A program made the position numbers and the translations under genes. Below the pieces are notes generated by a model. That model did not search any database, was not told the origin of the DNA, and saw only the letters and a list, made by a program, of their open reading frames with translations. This document shows, one piece after another, positions 23,899 to 36,400 of a stretch of DNA of 64,000 nt. The first letter of the stretch is position 1. Every line of letters begins with the position of its first letter. This DNA is from Gibbula magus (lineage: Eukaryota > Mollusca > Gastropoda > Trochida > Trochidae), in contig OW388293.1 of assembly GCA_936450465.1 (NCBI GenBank), positions 51,859,201 to 51,923,200 on the forward strand, given 5' to 3'.

Positions 23899-25782
23899 GA
23901 GAATGTGTCGTTTGGTGCCAAGCTATGAATGATCAGTAGTCATAAGGAGATATTATTTATTCCACGATCCTATGTAGTTGCTCATTATGGCGTTGGTGAC
24001 AAAGCATCATTATCCGTCTTGAAATACACATCATGAGTTGGTATAATCAGCTGATTGGGATCCAACTGAAAGAGAAAGTCAAAGAATTAAAATAGGTCAC
24101 AATCATTTACCAAGTTTATGCAACCGAGACTAAACTGACGATCAGCAATTTAAAAAAAAAATTGTTCTGAATTGATAATGATTTAGAGTAAGAAATTTTA
24201 TTTTCGGAATAAGTTCATTTTCGTTTTATATATGACCAATTAGCATACTCATTTTCCGCATTGTTTTAGACAGGAAGTTCTGTTTTTCGTAAAAGAGCAT
24301 GGTTTCAAGGCTACTTTGCAGAGAGCGTTGGTTTACTTCTTCAAATTATGATAGTTATGGGGAGATATCACTCTTCAGGTATGTTTCTTACAAATTATTA
24401 GTGTTTGTAAAAGATATTCTGGCAGGTTTTAACAAATGTCATTAAATGTTTTGTTAGTTATTGCAGTAAATTCATTCTTTTACGGGTCGAGTCCATTCTC
24501 GCTATGAGTAGGGGTGTTTATTATCAATTCTCATAATTACGTAAATAATTTGCTGTTTGCGGTTTATAATTTTCCCACAATATATTATTTTCTCATGTAT
24601 TATCATTTTGTGTAATCAAAGCAAAGTTTGGTCTTTTTGGGGGGCAATATTTAGCATTTGTATCAGGCAGTAACCTATCACCCCTTTTCTATAAATGGAA
24701 TAGTCTGAAATGCAGCTAGTGGCTTGATGTTTATGTTTTAGAGTTGAATATTTTATGGCGTAAATGTTTTAGGTATTTTCAAGAAGTTTAATGTAAAATT
24801 GAGTAACTTAGAGTTTTGAATATTTGTCTTTAACTTTGTAGGGATTTTTACTCTATAAAGAGTGAGATTTAAGGTTTATTGAAGGAAATTGCAGAGTTTA
24901 TATTCATGCATATGTTTTTCTAGTGAGAGTGTCTCAGAGTATTATCAGCATGAGAGTTTTTATTTGAAATGAATATTTCAACAGAGTGTTTATGAATCTT
25001 TTATTGTATTTTCAGAATCGTACCGAATAAAGGTCCATTCTAAGAACTCCCCATACTGGCTGTTGTTGTCATTCATACCAAAAATGTTGAGGTGAAAATT
25101 ATAATTTCTGTTATTATGATTTATTTTTAAAAAATCGCGGATGAAAAGAAAAGGAATACAAAATATCAGTGTTTTGAAATAGCTTGAAAACTAGCTAGTC
25201 AAATGTGATATTTTGTCATTTTAAACAGTAAAGTTAAGTAAAGACCACAGCCAGCCCGAGCTAAAAGTTAGCCGATTCCTGTTGGCGGACGGGTCATATC
25301 ATGCACCGACGTCAATTAAACGTTAATTTTCTTTCTATATAGTAGTTCATCGATATTTTATTCTACTATAAAAACCACGACAACATTTAAACTTAACATA
25401 TTCTCAGAATGAAGGTTATTGGTGTCAACGCAGACAAAGTGTCACTCATCCTTTTTGGGTCGTTTGTGAAATGAATACGGTCAACCGCAAAAGAAACGTC
25501 GCCATTCAAAATACAAGATAATTCAATCCACGAGTGGTATACACGACTGAAACAGAGCTGCACAATATCTTTAGAAGCCAATTCAACTTAATTTGAAATT
25601 CAAAACATTATCTGTTCATATTTCTGAGAAATATACGTTTTAAGAACTCTAGAAAGCGTCGATTTTAAATTGCCTTAAATAGACAATATAGAAATGTCAA
25701 ATTTTGGCTGTTTTATGACGCCCTGTGGTAAAGACGTGTCAACTAATTTAAATCCAATATGTTCATTTATGTCGACAACATC
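23899..25782. other. No gene recognised
   Basis: An ATG frame at 24299-24378 ends at a GTATGT donor, and a TTGTATTTTCAG acceptor lies at 25004-25015. Together these would code only about 35 residues, so I do not annotate a gene. A minus frame at 25393-25581 is unrecognised. Confidence 0.35.
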
Positions 25783-25788
25783 TTTATT
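25783..25788 (-). terminator. Possible polyadenylation signal of gene B
   Basis: AATAAA on the minus strand, about 720 nt after the gene B stop codon and beyond the inserted MITE. It is the first such signal noticed. Confidence 0.25.
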
Positions 25789-26006
25789 AATTAAATTTCT
25801 ACATTTTATGACTTAAAGTTAAATGACAAACATTCTAGTAAACCCATTTTGAAAAGCAATTTCAACACCCGAAATGTACTTAAAACAGACATGAAAATAA
25901 GTATTATACTCCTATGTAATGGAAAACCCCATTTAAAATTGGCAGCATTATTTCTTGTTTTACACTGTTGAAAATGTGGTGACGTTTCTTTTGCAGTTGA
26001 GTGTAA

Positions 26007-26495
26007 CGCCCCTATTTCACTACGAGCCGAATTATCACGAATAACCACGAAAAGGTGATTGTATAAATTCGTATATACTAAACATTCGGCAAAATTCGTG
26101 AACAGCAATTTCACTTGTACGAAATTCGAAATCCTACGAATACGATACGAATTATTTACGAATTAATTACGTTTTGTACGAAATATTTAAGAAACAGTTG
26201 CGATTACACTACGAATGTTCGTCCTTAATTCAGGACACTCGTAAATGATTCGTAGATGATTCGGGGTGAGACCATCAAAATTATCAACCACGAATTTCCA
26301 AGAACTGTTAACGAACTTGTTAAAAACTAGACGAATTAGTTACGAATAGTTTACGAAGCAATTACGAATTTAAAATTACGAATCATTTACGAATTCCAAG
26401 AATTAATTACGAATTGTATACGAATTTTCACGAATGTGAAAATGTCCTCTTTCGTAATTATTCGTGACAATTCAGCTCCTTGTGAAATAGGGGCG
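26007..26495. mobile_element. 489-bp Harbinger-like MITE rich in TACGAATT
   Basis: Imperfect terminal inverted repeats of about 45 bp start CGCCCCTATTTCAC at both ends, with TAA on each flank (26004-26006, 26496-26498). A 3-bp TAA duplication fits PIF/Harbinger. The interior holds more than a dozen TACGAAT/ATTCGTA motifs at roughly 10-20 bp spacing. It lies 11 bp beyond the gene B stop codon, so it would form the start of that gene's 3' UTR. Confidence 0.85.
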
Positions 26496-26508
26496 TAAGA
26501 GGAAACAA

Positions 26509-29500
26509 CTATTTCTCATATTCTCCTCCCACCTGCTGTGTTCTCCGGGACAGTACTCCAGATATGATGATGATTTTTAGCAGCATTACAGCTCCTAGGA
26601 CAAACAACACATCGGAGACAATACCCAATGATCGCATGTAGTTGAGGTCGTCACAGCTGTATCCGCTATTTACCAGACTACGCAGGGAAGAAATGCTGGA
26701 AAAGAATGTTATCCAATGTACACAGAAATGAAGGTTGCAGTTTTTTGTTGTAACAAAAGCTATCAAGAGATCGTATTCCCCGGCCCCACATACACTGTTA
26801 TTTGGATGATCAGTTTTAGCAGTATATAATTATACCCCCGTTACGATGTTTTTCAACTTTGCCATTCACACTTTTTGTTCCGCTCATAACTCTGGCACTA
26901 GTTGTTCAAATTTTTCGAAACTTGATATGTACAATCACCATGATGTGTACATCTGTCTTTTGTATGTTTCATACCCTTATTTGCATACTTAATGCAAATT
27001 TTCTCCGTTTTTCAACTTCGCCATTCACACTTTTTGTTCTGCTCATAACTCTAACATAAGTTGTTCAAATATTTCGAAAATTTGATATGTACAATCACCA
27101 TAATCTGTAATTCTGCATTTTGTATGTGTCATACCCGCATTTGCACAATTTATGCAAAATTTCTCTGTTCCTTTTTACTATGCCATTCGCAGTTTTTGTT
27201 CCGCTCATATTTAAGACACTAATTGTTCAAATGTTACAAAACTTGAAACATATGATCACTATGATGTGTATATCTGCCCTTTGTATGTTTCAGTATTTCA
27301 ACTTCGCCTTTCACACGCTTTGTTCCACTCATAACTCAAACACTATTTGTTCAATTTTTTCGAAACTTGGTACATATAATCACCATGATGTGTACATCTG
27401 CCTTTTGTATGTTTCATACCCTCATTTGCATAATTTATGCCAATTTTCTCCATTTTTCAACTTTTACTTCTAAATCACTTTTACAAGTGTATCTATGAAG
27501 ACATAGTTACTATGAAAACACACATACTCTGCTTTCATAGTACTGCTGTGGTTTCATACAGAAGACTTAACATTGATGTCTATCTGGTATTTTGAAACTT
27601 TTCTTCTTTGACCAATGTTAAAAGCGGGGGTTAATGAGTGAGCTGTTCTCACTAATTATATTGTTGTAAAAGCATGCATGCATGCAGTTACTTTTTATGA
27701 TTTCTAATAACAACGATAAGACTATCAGAAACAATTAACAGCTGACTGAACACTAAGTATTATCAAGCATCATTATCAATACATATTCTTAAAGGCACTG
27801 TAGCACGTTTTTTGCAAAATTTATTTTTTCAAATTTCCCATTTATAAAGATAGTTTATGTCATTTAGAATAACTTTAGAGGGTAAAACATCTTATTACAC
27901 AAACCAATTATCTGTAGTGGTAAAAACTATGTTGCGTATAAAGCAAAAAATGCATGGCGGCCATTTTATTGTGAACACAATTTATTGTTTTGTATTACAA
28001 AAACGATTCCCATGGCTTAACCGAAACATGTACACTGATTTTAAACTTTATTTTCCGAAGAGAGAATGATGTTTTACTATTGGTGAAATTATTTTTCAAA
28101 TACATTTCATCAACTTATTTGAGCGAAAAAACGTGCTACTGCCCCTTTAACGTGGCCAAATTTGAATTAAATTTTTTCTAGGCCTTGCATCTATCAAATT
28201 CAACACAACTAAATGTGATGATTGGTGAACAACGTTTCATTAAGGTCGGCCTAACGGTTTCGAGTTTTGCTCCGGAAACAAATTTCTAAGTTGCGTTTTC
28301 GTTTACCGTCAAAATGAACATTTCCGGTAAGTTGAAAACACAAAAAGGAACAGTTTCTTGTGATATTTAGTGAAAATACCATGTTTTTTAAGCTATGCCC
28401 AAAGGTTTTCGAGTTCTGTTCCGGAAAAGATATGATAACGGACAGACGGACATTTTATCATGAAATAAATTATATATACAGCTAAGTGTCAAGATCAGCG
28501 ACCAGTTTGTACTGAAGGTCAAAAAAATCAAATTGTCTTAGTCTTCAATGAGCATTTCTGATATGAGAGTCTGTGGGGGTTGGAGGGTTTTGAAGTGAAG
28601 GAACGATTGTGAATCACGGAAGGTGGTGCAATATAGGCACTAATGGTAGCCTAACTTGTTCGTAATTTACAAAATAGAAACATAAACGTGGAATAATTGT
28701 GAACTTTAATATACCAAAAGAAAAACTGATATTCTCAAGTAGGGACTTTATATTGAACAAACTTATACCACAATGACTTAATTTTAACATAATCATGTCG
28801 GATTATAGCTTATAGCTAATATACATTATTTAAATACCTATCTGTTGACTAGACCTACTTTGCCTTACCTCCTATAGGTAATGCTATTTCAACCTTAACA
28901 CAGACGAGCTTGAAGAGTGGAGAAGGGGTGCGTAAAATCCCTTATCCAAGGGGCGGTAAGTCTAGGTGGTCTCGTGACGTCACTACCTGTTCATGTCACT
29001 CTCCTATTAGTTGCAGAGCAAGACAGACGTGTTTGTTTTGTTCTGAGACTGGGTATTTTTAGCGAATTGGTTGCTAACTTGCTAGCTATGTCTTACTATT
29101 TTGAGGGATATTTTCAACTGCTATATCTACAATTCGTCGTTAGCAGGTTGTTTAACAATCTGTTTTAGTAGGTGTTGGGGTACAAGGGCCTTGTTGACAT
29201 GTGCTTGATGTGTGGCCGCCCGAGAGGTAGCTGCTTGCCTTGCACGTGCAGCTCGTGTCTTTGTGTTTCTCTCACCTGTCTTCATTGACTGCTTCGGTTC
29301 GCACGCCATGTAAGGCGTACCCTCCGCCAGTCACCTTCGACTGTTGGTTGTTGACTCGCTTCGCCATACGCCTGTGACTTGCTTCGCTTGTCATTCGCGT
29401 CCGCCAGTCGGTCCGTATCAACTACCTACACGTCTCCAGTCACTCGCCTAGCTTATCACTACGCGAGCGGACCCTTCGCCAGTCTTTCGCCTTTGGCTTG

Positions 29501-30385
29501 ATTCTACTGTACTAGCATCTACTCGCCAGTGTCTCGCTTACGCCAGTCACTCGCTTCGCTAGTCTATCGCCTTAGGTTGAAATCGACTGGACTCGCTCCG
29601 TCTCGCCAGTGATTCGCTTCGCCAGTTATTGGTTTCGCCTACCATTCGCCTTTGGCTTGATTCTACTGTACTAGCATCTACTCGCCAGTGTCTCGCTTAC
29701 GCTAGTCCATCGCCTTAGGTCGAATCAATTTGACTCGCTACGCGGCGGACCCCCATTCGACAGTTTCCCCTTTGGCTCGATTCTACTTGACTCGCATCTA
29801 CTCGCCAGTGTCTAGCTTACGCCAGTCACTCGCTTCGCTAGTCCATCGCCTTAGGTTGAATCTGTGTGGTTCGTTGCGTCTCGCCAGTCATTCGCCATAG
29901 GCTTGATTCTACTTGACTCGCATCGTCTCGCCAGTGCCAGTGACTTGGTTCGCCTGTCATTCGCTTCGCTTGTCATTCGTTTCGTTAGTCTTTCTCTCTC
30001 TTTCTTTCTCTCTGTGTCCGGTGAGGGCTTTGAGGTTGTACACGCAGCGTACCCGCAGGCTGAGAGATGGCAGGCGTCGTCTGTTCTTGCCTCACTCGCC
30101 GTGGAGCACCAAGGAGCTAGATAAGCGAGCGTTGGGGGTGTATCTAAGGTCGGCGGTCATTGATGCGTACAAGGCCGCTGACTTGCCTCCGTCTTCGCAT
30201 TCAAACCCTCATGAGATCCGCGCAGTATCAGCCACGATGGCGTATCACTGCAACATCGCGGTTTCGGATGTCATGGCAGGATGTTTTTGGCGTTCATCAG
30301 AGATTTTCGCCAACCATTACCTACGAGATGCCTCAACAGCAGATCTTGAAGGCATCTCTAGGCTGGGTCCACAGATCTTCGCTAA

Positions 30386-30428
<43 letters not shown>

Positions 30429-33400
30429 CGGGGGGCAGTGTGTTGATCGGAATTTGAGTGGCAGGGTTATCTCTTCGATCCGCTAAGCGGTAGAGATGGT
30501 ATATCCCGGGCTTTACCTTGTCCTCACCACAGGGTGGAGGACTCGTAGGTTAGCTTACACTCAGGGCTAGTCGCTGGTCTCGTCACTACCATGTATCTAC
30601 TGACCCGCCTCCTTGCGGTGGGATTCTAGGCAAAGTAGGTCTAGTCAACAGATAGGTATTTAAATAATAGTACGTTTTTGATTAAACGTAATTATTTATA
30701 CTTACCTGTTGACTAGACCTACGCTCTAGGCCCTCCCATCCTCCCCACTTGGTCTGTCTTGCCTTTTGGGACTTTCGGAGAGTGACATGAACAGGTAGTG
30801 ACGTCACGAGACCACCTAGACTTACCGCCCCTTGGATAAGGGATTTTACGCACCCCTTCTCCACTCTTCAAGTTCGTCTGTGTTAAGGTTGAAATAGCAT
30901 TACCTATAGGAAGTAAGGCAAAGTAGGTCTAGTCAACAGGTAAGTATAAATAATTACGTTTAATCAATAAAGTACTATTATATTTTGATGATATAATAAG
31001 CATTAGCTTAATATTACCAGTGAGTGGGTTGTTTAGGATTTTACTGCGTAAGAGGCTAAGAGCTACATGTATACCTCTTACGCAATGCTGGATTTTTCGC
31101 TTGCATCGGACCTCTCGATTAAAGGGAGATAACTCCGACCTTAAATTTACTAAACAGCAACAGTCAAGAGGAGGTGACATCACAACCGTCTCACGTTTAA
31201 GTATATGTCAGCAATTTTAAACAAGAGGAGTGGTGAACTTGTCCATATGAGTTGAACATAAACTGTGACGAGCGCAGTCATGAGTCATTTTCGTGAATAA
31301 AATTAATGAATTAATTCTGAATGTTTATGAATGTGTACCATGTTGCCATATTGTTGTTTTTCAATAAAGAGTTAACAAACACAATGACATTAATGTTTCA
31401 ATCTCGATAGTGAATTGCACTGTTGACAGCCGAAAAAATTACATTCAGTCTAGTTACAATGTTATATGAGGTGAAATGAGGTGAGGTGAGTTAGGGTTTA
31501 ACGCCGCTTTCAAGAGTATTTCACTTATATTGCGGATTCTAGTATTATGGCAGGGAGAAAGCCCGCAACGCCATGTGGCTACGCATTGCGGTGAAACATG
31601 CGAGCATCGACTGGAACTAACGAACCATGGGTGGTACTTCGCTGAAATTCAGTGTAGTATTGCAGACGGGATTCGAACCCCGGATTAATTGATTACTCAC
31701 AAAATATTTGCAAAATCAAGAAGTAATGACACAAAGGCCATACTTATCATCAGCAAAATATCACAATTTTGTTAAAAACTGTTAGAAATAAATATATTGA
31801 CTGCTTTCAAAATGTCCAACATGCTGTGTTAACCGATTTGACTAAAAACTTGAAATAAAGGAATATCTGAATAAAATATTTCCCTGTTGTGCGCAGTGTA
31901 CTGTGTTATAGAACGGTTGTTGTTATTTGAAGTGATACACAATGCTGTGTGAGTACTGTACTAATATTCTTTGAGTATCTAATGCTCGCTGTGTGGTACA
32001 GGTATAATGACGTATGTAATATAAACTGAGCTACAAAAGAAAGTTTACATCTCAGTTGCTTTCTTATGTTTGATTTTCAATTACAAATCTTATGTTTTCG
32101 AAACTGAAAAGTGCAGGCGTTTAGTCAACCAAGGAATAATTCTATGTGGTTTTAATTTGTTTTGGAAAAAATGAAATTTTAAATTAATAAATTCTTCCAA
32201 AATTAATTTGGATAAAACACAACTGTTCATCGACATATAAGAATCTGCTAAGTGAAAATCAATAAATGTGCCTCATTCTGCACACTTTTACAAAATAAAC
32301 ATTGTAGGGGTCATGTTGGTGTAAAAATTATGTTCTATCCCTTCGTCCTTTCAGTGACTAACTCTGTATGTTTGAAAAAAACCGAGTTGTTTGCCGAATC
32401 AGTCAACAATGAACATTAAATAATATCCCGATTCTATCATATAAATGTGTTTTGTTATTTTTACTGTATGAGTGAAACAATAGGGTGTAAAGTTCTTTTG
32501 TACCTCAGTTTACGTGACGTGAATGTAAGGATCGACCTGTGGAGACTCTGATGACCTTTAGAAGCGCGGGGTCAAGGTGACCCGGGTTACCTGAGTAACT
32601 GCGCATTGAATGCGATTACATATTCTTGTAATCGACTTTTCGTATAGATTTTTATAACAAGCTGGGAAATATATATATATTAGACCTATGAACGTTTCAT
32701 GGTAATTATGTACATCAAGAACGTACATACATATTTAAATGGGCGATATGCCATACAGTTATTATTTTTGACTGCATATTGATATTTCCCGAGAGAGAGC
32801 AAGAGATATTCCAATAGTTGATACGAGTGTCGTATATATCGTATGGAATGGATACAGTTATAATGTTCTTTTTGTTACCAAAGTCATGAAATTGAGGAAA
32901 ATGTCAAAAAATACTTGTAAGCGTAGGCTGGCTACATGTACCCACAATGCGACAATGTAACGCCCGCCTATGACGAAAAGTGACGTCGTTGCCATGTTGA
33001 TGACGTAATGTCATCATGACAAAGTGATATTTTGCCAATTGTCAACGTATAGAACACATGAACCCCCATACGCTTTCCCTTGTAGGTAATAGAACGTTTA
33101 ACCGCGAATTTCAAGATAATGTTTCCTGTATTTTTCCCCTGTATGTGTAGAGATCGGTGTTTATGTCTCATGTGATTGATGTCCTTGCGCGTCATGAATG
33201 CATTGTGAATGAAGCATTTGAGGAATCGCTTTTTATCTTTATGATTAGGAATTATTCATTCTGCATTTTCCCTCTATCCATCTCTTATGCGACAGAAAGC
33301 AACGTTTAACGACTTTATATATCACCAATTTCTCCATCGGCAAATGTACTTTACAAAATTGCCACTCATACAGTCTTATGGAACAGTTTTTGCTTCACTA

Positions 33401-36400
33401 GTCATTCTGATTCTGTTAGATCAGTATGAATCATGTTCAATGAAATAAAGATTGATTGAATCATGTTCACTTACGCCAATCAATCATATTCCATGTCAAA
33501 TTACTTACCTGCAAACACAAATACCATCTTTGATGAAACACCGCTCAGGTGAAAATGCTGCTTCCGGTGCGGGCTTCTGTAATCCCATCAGGTAGACAAC
33601 GTGCATAATCACCAGACACACACTCCCCAGCACTGACTGACATATGTACTGTAAGGCCAAATTCAGAATATGTAATGATAAACTCATTAAATTTACGGCG
33701 CATTTGCCCATGCACATTGCATATTTAATACGCTGACATATCAACATTTAATAACGAGTAATGAATTCTCTCTGGGGAGAATACTGGTTATGTCACGATC
33801 GTGCTGAGCAAGGTACTCAGTTTACTGCTGAGTCGATAGAGGCACATTTCGGATTAAGTCACTAACTATTGTGACACCAAAATTCTTACAAATCAATAGA
33901 CATAGCATGTTTTCTCATCTCGTGCGGTAGAAGAATTATATATGTTCACACGTGGCGTAAAATATAAACTTTTTACCTCACTCGATGATATAAACATGGT
34001 ATTAACAAGAAACCTGCATAGCTCATCTCGTGAAGTATAAATCATGTATTTACACTCATGGCTACGCCACATGTGAAAATATAAAGTCCTAGGTCCCTCG
34101 ATGAGATATAAATGATTTTTTTAATACTAAAAGTTGGTATTATAGAGAATACATTGATATAAATGGATGATCAACTTCTTTATTTAACAATGGCGACGAT
34201 TGAAACATATCGATAAAGATTCTTATCTTCTCAAGATATATAAATAATATAATATAAATAGTAGTCAACGAGTATCGCCATACATCCTCAAGAACGACAC
34301 TGTGTTTTCCAGTATATGATTGTGTAAACTACAGGTAAGGACGTAAGAACAAGTAAGCACACTGGTAAAATGGACAAGACAACAAGAAAACCTTCATGTC
34401 ATAAACCGAAGTGTACACACCCATATTCTTCTTTGTAATAATGCTGTAAACAGCCCGGCAAGTCCAGGTATTATATACTGAAAAGACAAAAAGGTTTAGT
34501 TATTGTCAGGTTATGCATGTCAGGACACGAAAACATGAAACCAATTCATTGTACCACGTATTGTCTAGCATAGTATATTGTTATTGCAGCTATAGAATTA
34601 ACTCTTCAACCAAGAGTCAGGAAAGTTAATCCAAACTACCAGGGAAACAAACTATACCATTTTGGGGGGTGAAATACAATATAGTTTAGATACATGGGAG
34701 TTCAATGCAACATCATGTCTCCAGAAGCCGAAATGACTCTTTTTCTCTCTAAAACATGCCCTAAACAGTCGAATCACCTTACTTAATGTCATTTAAAAAG
34801 TTTTAAGTATTTTGTTTAAGTAAGATATGTCAAACGTAATCAATAGTGTTATTTAAAGTATGAACTGGTGTTGAAAATTACCATTTAATGCTGATTTGAT
34901 CAGTATAGCGACAATATAAGGGTTTAAAGTCGTGAGTTTTTTAACAAAGACTTGGAAATGAACAGCGGCTAGCGTCAAACGTAATTTGGAAAATGACCAA
35001 GACAAAAAAAAGGATTTTAGTTGGTAGCGTTTAATATGTAATATAACTAGTATGCTAGTTGTTGACCTCTTACTACTTACTAAAATGTCACTCAAACAAG
35101 TAATAACTAATATTCATATAACTGGGACGTGTAATTCGCCGTATGCACTTTAGTAAGGCGGTCGCTTAATTTAATAGAAAACAAGCTAAAATGATATAAA
35201 GGCATATGTTTAGGCAAAAAGCTAAAATGAAACCAAGGCATACATTGTATGTTTGGGCAAGAAACTAATATGAAATCAAGGCATATGTTTAGGTAAGAAG
35301 CTAAAATGTAGTAAAGCCATGAGTAGGCAGGAAGCTAAAATGATTTAAAGCTATGTGTAGGCAAGAAGCTAAATTGAAGTAAAGGCATATGTACTAAACT
35401 GAAGTAAAGGCATATGTAGGCAAGACGCTAATATTAAGTCATATGAAATCAAGACATATGTTTAGACTAGAAGCTTAACTGAAGTAAAGGCATATGTACT
35501 AAAATGAAGTAAAGCCACGTGTAGGCAAGAAGCCAATATGAAATCAAGTAAAGGCATATGTAGGCAAGAAGCCAATATGAAATCAAGTAAAGGCATATGT
35601 AGGCAAGAAGCCAATATGAAATCAAGTAAAGGCATATGTTTAGGCAAGAAGCCAATCTGAAATCAAGTAAAGGCATATATTTAGGCAAGAAGCCAATATG
35701 AAATCAAGTAAAGGCATATGTAGGCAAGAAGCCAATATGAAATCAAGTAAAGGCATATGCAGGCAAGAAGCCAATATGAAATCAAGTAAAGGCATATGTA
35801 GGCAAGAAGCCAATATGAAATCAAGTAAAAGCATATGTGGGCAAGAAGCCAATATGAAATCAAGTAAAGGCATATGTTTAGACAAGAAGCTAAAATGAAG
35901 TGAAACCATGTGTAAGCCAACTTCCAAATGCAAGGCATAACTCTTGCCAGTCTCCATTACTGGCTGATTTTGGCCTTGCAGTATTTCCTTAATATCTCTG
36001 TGCTTAGAAATCCGGGCCCATTATGCATTTTAGGTGCAGCGATCCCATTATCTTGGCACAACAAAGCCAGGGAAATACTGCAAGGCTTGAATCAACCAGT
36101 AATGGAGACTGACAAGAGTTATACCTTGCGTTTGGAAGTTGTGTGTAGGCAAGAAGCTAATAAGAAGTAAAGTCATGTTTAGGCAAGATATGAGTATAGG
36201 TAAGATGTACATATACATTTGAGGCATGTGTAGGCAAGAAGCTAATATGAAATTACTACGTGGAGGGATTGAAGTAATGAAGGCATGTATAGGCAAGAAG
36301 TTGATATCAAATTAAGTCATGTACAGGCATGCAGCAGGGAATGATGGCATTTGTTCAGAGTAAGCAAACTCATTGAGGAAACACATTTTTATCGACTTTC

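Larger units (their letters stand above)
28825..30979 (+). mobile_element. Internally deleted DIRS-type retrotransposon
   Basis: Left terminal repeat 28825-28993 and right terminal repeat about 30774-30979 are inverted copies sharing GACTAGACCTAC, CTTGAAGAGTGGAGAAGG and GTAAGTCTAGGTGGTCTCG. Between them, 30630-30725 first reads as the complement of the left element end (up to ATTTAAATAAT) and then of the right element end (GATTAAACGTAATTATT), sharing GTTGACTAGACC in opposite orientations. That is the internal complementary region that defines DIRS elements. The only recognisable coding part is the end of a tyrosine recombinase at about 30060-30385. Reverse transcriptase and RNase H are missing. 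Confidence 0.8.

Noticed and set aside
24299..25050. Two-exon mini gene (ATG at 24299, donor at 24379, acceptor at 25015)
   Set aside because: Would encode only about 35 residues; signals alone are too weak.
28917..29168. Frame starting MEKGCVKSLIQGAVSLGG, repeated at 30864-30682
   Set aside because: It lies in the DIRS inverted terminal repeats, so the two frames are the same repeat read twice.
35462..35957. Repetitive open frames on both strands across 35.4-36.0 kb
   Set aside because: They follow from the 39-bp minisatellite, whose unit is a multiple of three; they lie in an intron of gene B.
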